DNA of 5,084 nucleotides from CAZSGN01 sp964606415 (lineage in GTDB: Bacteria; Bacteroidota; Bacteroidia; Bacteroidales; JBBRXJ01): the NCBI GenBank assembly GCA_964606415.1, contig CAZSGN010000215.1, forward strand, positions 1-5,084, given 5' to 3'. Under the pieces are notes generated by a model. It had not been told where the DNA came from and ran no database searches. It worked only from the letters and a program-made list of their open reading frames with translations. Position numbers and translations under genes: made by a program. Below, piece after piece: positions 1 to 5,084 of this stretch (its first letter is position 1; each line of letters opens with the position of its first letter).

Positions 1-75
1 CTTATTTTTTTTGATTGATTTTCAATATCTCTGGAATTGGGAAACTTTAGTTTGTAATTTTACAAAAAAAAGCAA

Positions 76-1216
76 ATGAAGCTATTTGATGATTTTAAGA
101 TAAAGTTTGAAAAGCCTGATTGGGCAAGAAATCCAGAGTTAGGGTTAATTGACACCATCCTTGAACAAAACCCATATCTTGTAGCACTTTTAGCAGAAGA
201 TATAACCCAGGGGAAAAAAGCAAGTATATTTGGAAGGAAGGACACTCCCAGCGTGGAGCAGATTGTTCGGGCAGCCATTTATAAAGAATTAAAAGGGCTT
301 GAATACAGGGAATTAGAGTATCATCAGTCAGATTCAAGGATATGTGCTTTATTTTTAAAGATAGACGAACTTCGCCCCTACAGTTTTCAAATGTATCAGA
401 AATACATCTCTAAGATTACTCCGGAGAACTTGCAAAAATTAATGTTTGAATTAAACAAGCTGGCTATAGAGGCAGGCATAGAAGACCTTAAAAGTATCAG
501 ACAAGACAGCACGGTAGTTGAAGCCAACATTCATCACCCAACCAATAATTTATTGGTATGGGACTGTATAAAAGAATCTTACCGCTTGCTTGATCACCTA
601 CAAAAAGAAATCAACGGATTAACATACCAGAATTATACGGTACAGGCAAAAAAAACCCATTATAAAATAAATAACACGAAAGGAGATAAGCGCAAAAAAC
701 AGTTTGTCAACCAACTTACCTTATTTATTAAAACCATTAATCAGGTGTCGAATGTGATAAAAAAAAAGCGACCCTCAAACATTAGAGCAATGGGGTTAAT
801 AGCTGCATTAGAAAAGCACCATGAAATAATGAAGCTTGTTAATGACATGGCCTATACCAAGTCCGGCGCTCGATTCTATAATAGAAGGTTATGGGTCAGT
901 CCCGCGTGATTACTCCACTGATGGAGGCTATGCTTCTTTGGCTAATCAGTCACATGCAACAGAAAAAGGTGTGATAAACATTGTGTTCAACAAAATAGTT
1001 GGCAGTCTTCAAAATATATCCAGTAGTAAAAACATGGAAACCAGACTAAAGAAATGGCGTAGTGGTGCCGAAGCTATAATATCAAACATTAAACGGGGAT
1101 TTAATCTAGCCAGATGCACATGGAAAGGCTGGCAAAACTTTGTATCGAAAGTGCTATGGAGTGTAATTGCATACAATATCAGGGTGATGACTGCCCATAT
1201 AGTGAAACTGGTCTAG
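76..1216 (+). pseudogene. Degenerate ISNCY-type (ISDol1-like) DDE transposase, internal deletion plus frameshift
   Basis: This is a remnant of an insertion-sequence transposase, the DNA-cutting and strand-transfer enzyme of a mobile element. The first part (76 to about 865, frame 1) has the family's N-terminal layout: a helical DNA-binding region (residues 22-115, including VEQIVRAAIYKELKG) and the first catalytic Asp in IRQDSTVVEANIHHPTNN (D144, bases 505-507). The second part (about 869 to 1216, frame 2) has the second Asp in STDGGYAS (bases 920-922) and the Glu in WRSGAEAIISNIKRGF (bases 1070-1072), followed by the usual SVIAYN C-terminus. The two parts are out of frame and meet near 860-880. 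The conserved stretch between first and second Asp, normally roughly 70-80 residues (estimate from family knowledge), is absent, so the enzyme should be inactive. The ATG at 76 follows an in-frame stop at 55-57 and has an A-rich leader without a Shine-Dalgarno. I found no convincing terminal inverted repeats, so the element ends are undefined. The exact ISNCY subgroup is from memory. Confidence 0.85.
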
Positions 1217-1529
1217 TAAGATCAGTTGGCATAAACTATACATTGAGGTGTATGGCAAGGATAGGTATGTCCAATAACCTTAAAATGTGAGCAATAAGTG
1301 GATTGAAATTATAAAATAGCTAAAAAATAGATTAAAAAAGAGAGGACACATATACCAATATTATATAATTAACCAGAAAAAACCCAGGAAGGAGAAAAGT
1401 GACAAAATCTCCTACTTTATGGACAGACATAATGAGATATAGCAAAAACGGTTTTTCACATGTTTGAGTTTTTTTCAAAAGAGCTTTCTTTTTTTTATTA
1501 AACCGATAAAAAGCCATATTTCAATTTCT
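1217..1529. other. AT-rich intergenic spacer between IS remnant and ATPase 3' end
   Basis: About 310 bases lie between the stop of the transposase remnant and the stop of the convergent ATPase gene. I see no credible gene, tRNA or IS terminal repeat. A short inverted repeat (AGGAGA at 1390-1395, TCTCCT at 1408-1413, 12-base loop) is the only symmetry noted, and it has no adjacent T-run on either strand. A pyrimidine-rich stretch near 1468-1500 is low-complexity sequence. The left portion is probably the 3' tail of the ISNCY element. No strong terminator for the ATPase gene is evident. Confidence 0.5.
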
Positions 1530-4493
1530 TCAAAATCCAATCTTTTCTCTTCCATTGGCTTTAGCCTTTTTTATCTCGTTGCAAAAGGTTTCAAAATCTT
1601 CCTGATTAACCACGACATCTTTTTCCAGGGTTCCGGCTTTATGCGTAGCTGCCCGAATGATAACATTGCGAATGTCTCCTCCGGTAAATTCATGATCTCT
1701 GGCTAGTTTATTAAAATTAACATCTTCCGCCAATGGCAATTTTTTGGGTGTTAACTTCTTCCACAGTTTCACACGTTCTTTTTCTGTTGGTATGTTGAAT
1801 TCGATAATATAGCTCATCCTTCTATAGAAAGCTTTATCGATATTATCAAGATAGTTGGTCGTCAGGATGGTAAATGTATTGTATCGTTCCACCAGGCTCA
1901 GCAGAACATCTGTTTCCACGTTTGCGTACCGATCATTGGAATGAGAGACAGGAGTGCGCTTTGCAAATAAAGCATCGGCTTCATCAAACAATAAAATACT
2001 TTCACTATCAGCAACTTCTTTAAAAAGACTTTCCAATGCTTTCTCCGTGCCTCCGATAAACATGGAAAGTACCTGGCTATAGTTTACAATTTTAAGTTTC
2101 TTACCCATTTCATAGGCTATAGCTTCCGCAGTAATGGTTTTTCCTGTTCCTGAAGGCCCGTGAAACAAAACAGCTACACCTTTATGATCCGGAAATATCT
2201 CGTCAAAGCCCCACTGCCCCTCCAGTACCTTGCGGCTCTTTTCAATATTTACAATTTCTCTAATTTGATCCAAATCTGACCGGCGAAGCACGATATCTTC
2301 CAGCGCGGTGTGCGGAACGCGCATCCGTTGCATATTGGACATAAACAGTTTATTCTGCAACTGGTCCCGGGCGCCATATTCCAGATGCTCCATTTTCATT
2401 GCCGGCTTTTGAGTTCCGTTTTCATTCACAGCCTGGAATAATGCCGAAAAAACCGCATTTTTTATCAGGCCTCCGTTCAGCTCATACCTTTTAGCTAATT
2501 GATCCAAATCCACATTTTCATCCAGATTAAGTTTTTCGGGCAGATGATTCTTCCAGATTTCTCTCCGCAATCCTGGTCCTGGATCAGGTAAATTGATAAT
2601 CAGATTAATCCTGCGCCTCATGGCATCATCGATGGAAAATTCTGCATTCGTAGCAAATATTACAATGCCTTCGTGTTTTTCAATTTCAATAAGCAAATCA
2701 TTCAGCCGGTTTTCCAGGATTGCTTCGGATTCATCAAAAAACAATATAGCGTCATTCATGCGCGCCTCTCTAAACAAAACGGAAAAAACCTGCTGATCAT
2801 CCATCATGGATTGCATCTGCGAGAGATTATTGAAATTAAACAACAATATCTTTTTATTTAAATGATTAGAGATAGCATTCGCCAGCATGGTTTTCCCTGT
2901 GCCGGATTTGCCCACAAACAACATAGCAAGTGCATTACCGTATTCAACTATTTCCGAAAATTTCAGGGCATCTTTAGCCGATAAAAATGAAGGGAAATTG
3001 TTGATGGTTGTGAGTACTTTTCCCTTAATTTCTGCAGGCAATACTACACTATCGATATGAACCGAAGAATGATACAAATAACTACCCTCAATATAATCCG
3101 AAATATTATAGTTCTCTCCTATCAGGTATTCAATTAACCGGTTATCCACCACAACCGTATTATCAAAAAAGTCGTTGTTCAAAGAATCATTCTGTTCAAC
3201 CTTTAGAAGGCCGGTTTTAACCAGACGGGCATTTTTTAAAAAATAGTTTTTCGCCTTCACCTGCTGTATGGGGTCATCCAATAAAAGCATGATCGTGGTT
3301 TTTACATCATTCTCACCAAACCTTTTGTCATATTTTGGGAAAATCTTATCAACAGTCAGGTAAATTAAAATATTTTTTTCAAAAACCGACAATTTCATTC
3401 GTCTGGCCAATTTCTCCAATCGAGGAGTGAAACCTTTTTCAATGGATTTATTTAATCGTATTTCACATATATTTCGTTGCTTTTCAATTTTTTGTTGCAT
3501 GACATGCATCGTGCGTTCATTTTCTTTCTCATGAATAAGCATATCATCATTCTGCTTCTCCTTTAAATCATAAATCATTTTCAAAAGCCTGGATTCTTCA
3601 TGCAGATATTCAAGATTGTCTGCATAAGCACTTAGACTTTTCTCATCTACCTCCTGGTCTATTACCTCCTGTTCTGATAGCTCATTATCTTCGTCCTCGG
3701 CATCCTCTCCTTCACCATATAATTTTGTAATATCCAAATCAATTTCGGATTCGTCATCCTGAAATTCCTCATCCTGCTCTTCTGAAGAAAAAGGATCTTT
3801 TCTGTTATTATTTTCGCCAGAATCTCTTAAATAGTCTCCTGCTGACAATCCAAACAGAGGAAGAAGCGAACTATCGCGAAGGATAGCCAAATCCTCTTCG
3901 TTTACTTCCAGCCCTGCAAAAATACTATAGATGATGACGTTGGAGATAATCTCTTTTTGATGAAATGCTTCATCCGAACTTAGGGAATCATCATCCATTT
4001 CAATGATTTTATCTTTAAGCAAAGGATGTTGTTTACTCAGGGAAAGAATAAACGCCTGGGGCAACTGAAATTCACTGGCCAATTCGATCAGATTAATAAA
4101 TTTACTTTCATCTTTATAGATTTTATACAGATAGGCTAAGATCAACTTTCGGATGTTTTCCCGCTCTTCCGGTTCAAATTGTGCTAAATAAATTTCCAGC
4201 CTGGGTTGGAATGACATTTTATCAAGCTTTTCTTTTAAAGTCTGATCCAACATTTCTTTAAAAGCGATATTTAGCTTATAATGAAAGATGAAATCATCCG
4301 CCTTCCCTCCTATTTCATTAAGATAGCGTATAATGAAATCTTTATCAAAAACACTAAAATCAAAATAATAAAACCAAAGATTAAGATAAATCATATCGTC
4401 ATTAGGTTCCATATTTATAAATGTAGATAAAGGGGAATTCTTGTCTTGCTTAATAACTTCAAGGATTTGATTGATTTGAGTTTGAGCTTCCAT
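1530..4493 (-). CDS. Tandem AAA+ ATPase with winged-helix domain, contractile-injection-system (Afp15/PVC15-like) type
   Basis: This is a predicted cytoplasmic ATPase of 987 residues with no signal peptide or membrane segment. Domain order: helical region of unknown fold (1-225); acidic linker (236-285, half Asp/Glu); probable coiled coil (295-350); winged-helix-like domain (about 355-460, LARRMKLSVFEKNILIYL then a LIEYLIGE end); AAA+ module 1 (about 500-690); AAA+ module 2 (about 730-975). Module 1 has Walker A GKSGTGKT (528-535), Walker B ILFFDE (583-588), sensor-1 N616, Arg-finger RRR (626-628) and GGLIKN (674-679). Module 2 has Walker A GPSGTGKT (779-786), pore loop MFIGGTEKAL (811-820), Walker B ILLFDEADALF (833-843), the family signature SNDRYANVE (852-860), sensor-1 N880, R891/R892 and GGDIRN (938-943). 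The entry into module 2 (EDIVLRRSDLDQIREI, then WGF) also matches the ATPases of extracellular contractile injection systems, thought to help particle assembly. No such particle genes are in this window, and homologues also occur outside those loci, so the role is inferred. The ATG at 4493 follows an A-rich leader without a Shine-Dalgarno, normal for Bacteroidota. Reading frame and motifs look intact. Confidence 0.88.
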   Translation of the reverse strand: MEAQTQINQILEVIKQDKNSPLSTFINMEPNDDMIYLNLWFYYFDFSVFDKDFIIRYLNEIGGKADDFIFHYKLNIAFKEMLDQTLKEKLDKMSFQPRLEIYLAQFEPEERENIRKLILAYLYKIYKDESKFINLIELASEFQLPQAFILSLSKQHPLLKDKIIEMDDDSLSSDEAFHQKEIISNVIIYSIFAGLEVNEEDLAILRDSSLLPLFGLSAGDYLRDSGENNNRKDPFSSEEQDEEFQDDESEIDLDITKLYGEGEDAEDEDNELSEQEVIDQEVDEKSLSAYADNLEYLHEESRLLKMIYDLKEKQNDDMLIHEKENERTMHVMQQKIEKQRNICEIRLNKSIEKGFTPRLEKLARRMKLSVFEKNILIYLTVDKIFPKYDKRFGENDVKTTIMLLLDDPIQQVKAKNYFLKNARLVKTGLLKVEQNDSLNNDFFDNTVVVDNRLIEYLIGENYNISDYIEGSYLYHSSVHIDSVVLPAEIKGKVLTTINNFPSFLSAKDALKFSEIVEYGNALAMLFVGKSGTGKTMLANAISNHLNKKILLFNFNNLSQMQSMMDDQQVFSVLFREARMNDAILFFDESEAILENRLNDLLIEIEKHEGIVIFATNAEFSIDDAMRRRINLIINLPDPGPGLRREIWKNHLPEKLNLDENVDLDQLAKRYELNGGLIKNAVFSALFQAVNENGTQKPAMKMEHLEYGARDQLQNKLFMSNMQRMRVPHTALEDIVLRRSDLDQIREIVNIEKSRKVLEGQWGFDEIFPDHKGVAVLFHGPSGTGKTITAEAIAYEMGKKLKIVNYSQVLSMFIGGTEKALESLFKEVADSESILLFDEADALFAKRTPVSHSNDRYANVETDVLLSLVERYNTFTILTTNYLDNIDKAFYRRMSYIIEFNIPTEKERVKLWKKLTPKKLPLAEDVNFNKLARDHEFTGGDIRNVIIRAATHKAGTLEKDVVVNQEDFETFCNEIKKAKANGREKIGF

Positions 4494-4534
4494 ACATAAT
4501 TGATTTTAAATATTGTTATTATTTTATCTCCTGT

Positions 4535-4562
4535 AAAAAAAAATCTCGCAATGGTAAGAGAT
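4535..4562 (-). terminator. Weak terminator- or attenuator-like hairpin in the ATPase leader
   Basis: Read on the minus strand, ATCTC (4562-4558) pairs with GAGAT (4547-4543) around a 10-base loop and is followed directly by a run of T residues down to 4535. Beyond one mismatch, an upstream A-run can pair with the T-run. The stem is only five base pairs and AT-rich, so it may be chance. If real, it lies on the ATPase strand about 40-70 bases before its ATG, where it could limit read-through or attenuate transcription. Confidence 0.22.
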
Positions 4563-4744
4563 ATTTTATCTGTCTATAATTCTAATTAAAGCAGTCAGAT
4601 GCAATTCGCATTCAGCAGCCTATACTTAATCATTTTCTTATATGTTTGATACGATCATGCGCGCTTCATATTATTATTTTAGGGATCCCATTTGAGTTTA
4701 TTTCCATTTATAACAAAGCCTTAAATCCGCAAATAGTAATTAAC

Positions 4745-4793
4745 AAAAACCGTTAAAACATTGTGCAAAAGTAATTTACACAATGTTTAACGG
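4745..4793 (-). terminator. Strong hairpin followed by T-run (Rho-independent-terminator-like)
   Basis: On the minus strand CCGTTAAACATTGTG (4793-4779) pairs with CACAATGTTTTAACGG (4765-4750), a 15-pair stem with one bulged base and a 13-base loop. TTTTT (4749-4745) follows immediately. No T-run follows on the plus strand, so any terminator acts leftward, towards the ATPase gene. It would shield that gene from transcription entering from the IS1380 side. It could instead be a structural part of the IS1380 element's end, since it lies about 65 bases before the transposase frame. The inverted repeat is certain; its function is inferred. Confidence 0.45.
4766..4773 (-). promoter_or_regulatory. 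Candidate Bacteroidota -7 box TACTTTTG
   Basis: The minus strand reads TACTTTTG, an exact match to the Bacteroidota -7 consensus TAnnTTTG, and it points towards the ATPase gene whose ATG lies about 270 bases downstream. I see no TTTG-like -33 element at the expected 17-23 base spacing. The box sits in the loop of the 4745-4793 hairpin, so a transcript starting just downstream would contain only one arm of the stem and the terminator would not form. Chance occurrence of such a short motif in AT-rich DNA is quite possible. Confidence 0.2.
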
Positions 4794-4857
4794 CTGAAAA
4801 ATTTCATCTATTTTAGTGGTGATAAAACAAACAAAATAGATTAAAAATTTTTCGGGC

Positions 4858-5084
4858 ATTAAAGTACAAAAAATTTTATCAAACGTAAGTCTTTTTGCAG
4901 GAATTTATTTTGTTGTCCAAGCCTTTAATACGTGTGGCTTATCGCAACACATTGATAATAAGCTTAACCAAAGGGTAAAGACTTTCGGGTATTTTTACAG
5001 CGAAATAATAAGAAACCTAACGAATGTGTTTTTTAGTGGTGGAAGTTGCGCCGAAGACATCCATACTCATTTGGGCAAGTATCT
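4858..5084 (+). CDS. IS1380-family transposase, N-terminal part, cut by window edge; no standard start codon
   Basis: Frame 1 stays open from 4843 (after the stop at 4837-4839) to the window end and encodes a recognisable IS1380-family N-terminus: IKVQKILSNVSLFAGIYF at the start, then QHIDNKL..RVKTFGYFYSEI, then SGGSCAEDIHTHLGKYL (from about 5035). The GG-x-CAEDI-x-THL motif is the best family marker; the catalytic DDE residues would lie beyond the window. Homologues usually begin Met-Lys-Val, which aligns with ATT-AAA-GTA at 4858. There is no in-frame ATG, GTG or TTG between 4843 and the GTG at 5026, which is already inside the conserved region. Either the start codon has mutated and the gene is dead, or it initiates at ATT. 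The gene is divergent from the ATPase. Family assignment comes from remembered consensus and covers only the first 75 or so residues. Confidence 0.68.
   Translation, partial: MKVQKILSNVSLFAGIYFVVQAFNTCGLSQHIDNKLNQRVKTFGYFYSEIIRNLTNVFFSGGSCAEDIHTHLGKY

Larger units (their letters stand above)
4494..4842. other. Divergent intergenic region between ATPase and IS1380-type transposase
   Basis: About 350 bases separate the ATPase start (minus strand) from the open frame of the IS1380-type transposase (plus strand, first in-frame codon after the stop at 4837-4839). No coding potential was recognised. It holds two hairpins listed separately (4535-4562 and 4745-4793), a minus-strand TAnnTTTG box at 4766-4773 and a plus-strand TATGTTTG at 4641-4648. 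Neither box has a clear -33 partner. The left end of the IS1380-type element should fall inside this region, but I could not place its terminal inverted repeat. Confidence 0.5.

Noticed and set aside
1..75. Terminal inverted repeat of the ISNCY-type element
   Set aside because: Comparing the leader with the reverse complement of 1217-1350 gave only T-rich low-complexity matches, so no element end could be defined.
836..868. ATG at 836 as the start of a separate 126-residue gene
   Set aside because: Residues before about position 12 of that frame do not match the transposase and overlap the coding N-terminal half in another frame. The frame is the C-terminal half of the broken transposase, not an independent gene.
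1390..1413. AGGAGA/TCTCCT inverted repeat as terminator for the convergent genes
   Set aside because: Six pairs with a 12-base loop and no adjacent T-run on either strand; not distinguishable from chance.
1332..1517. Minus-strand 61-codon open frame starting 12 bases after the ATPase stop, with a Lys-rich start and a hydrophobic C-terminal half
   Set aside because: Composition is what AT-rich non-coding DNA yields by chance (Lys/Phe/Leu/Ile-rich), there is no recognisable family and no ribosome-binding cue. The close spacing is the only argument for it.
1464..1706. Plus-strand open frame overlapping the ATPase 3' end
   Set aside because: It is antisense to a long, motif-rich ATPase gene and shows no family resemblance of its own. 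The same applies to the short plus-strand frames at 2593-2861.
4641..4648. Plus-strand TATGTTTG as a promoter for the IS1380-type transposase
   Set aside because: It matches TAnnTTTG but has no -33 partner, is about 210 bases from the coding frame and may lie outside the element.

Overview
The window looks like a piece of a low-GC Bacteroidota genome. The evidence is the AT-rich base composition, start codons preceded by A-rich leaders instead of Shine-Dalgarno sequences, a Bacteroidota-style TAnnTTTG box, and two transposases of kinds common in that phylum. IS debris around a contractile-injection-type ATPase would also fit a symbiotic Bacteroidota (Amoebophilus or Cardinium type), but that placement is a guess.

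Layout from left to right: (1) 76-1216, plus strand, a broken ISNCY-type (ISDol1-like) DDE transposase. Its two halves lie in different frames and the stretch between the first and second catalytic Asp has been lost. (2) 1217-1529, a gene-free AT-rich spacer. (3) 1530-4493, minus strand, the only intact gene: a 987-residue protein with tandem AAA+ modules. It has an N-terminal helical region, a very acidic linker, a probable coiled coil, a winged-helix-like domain and two AAA+ ATPase domains. The C-terminal half matches the AAA+ ATPase family that accompanies extracellular contractile injection systems (Afp15/PVC15-like). (4) 4494-4842, a non-coding region with a strong terminator-like hairpin whose loop carries a TAnnTTTG box, and a weaker hairpin closer to the ATPase start. 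(5) About 4858 to the window end, plus strand, the 5' part of an IS1380-family transposase with no ATG, GTG or TTG at its expected start.

The ATPase is therefore an orphan in this view. It converges on the ISNCY remnant at its 3' end and diverges from the IS1380 element at its 5' end. No sheath, tube, baseplate or other injection-system gene is visible, so any link to such a system rests on family resemblance alone. Nothing here amounts to a clear new multi-gene system. The points most worth following are the orphan ATPase with its unequal AAA+ modules and acidic linker, and the hairpin between it and the IS1380 element.
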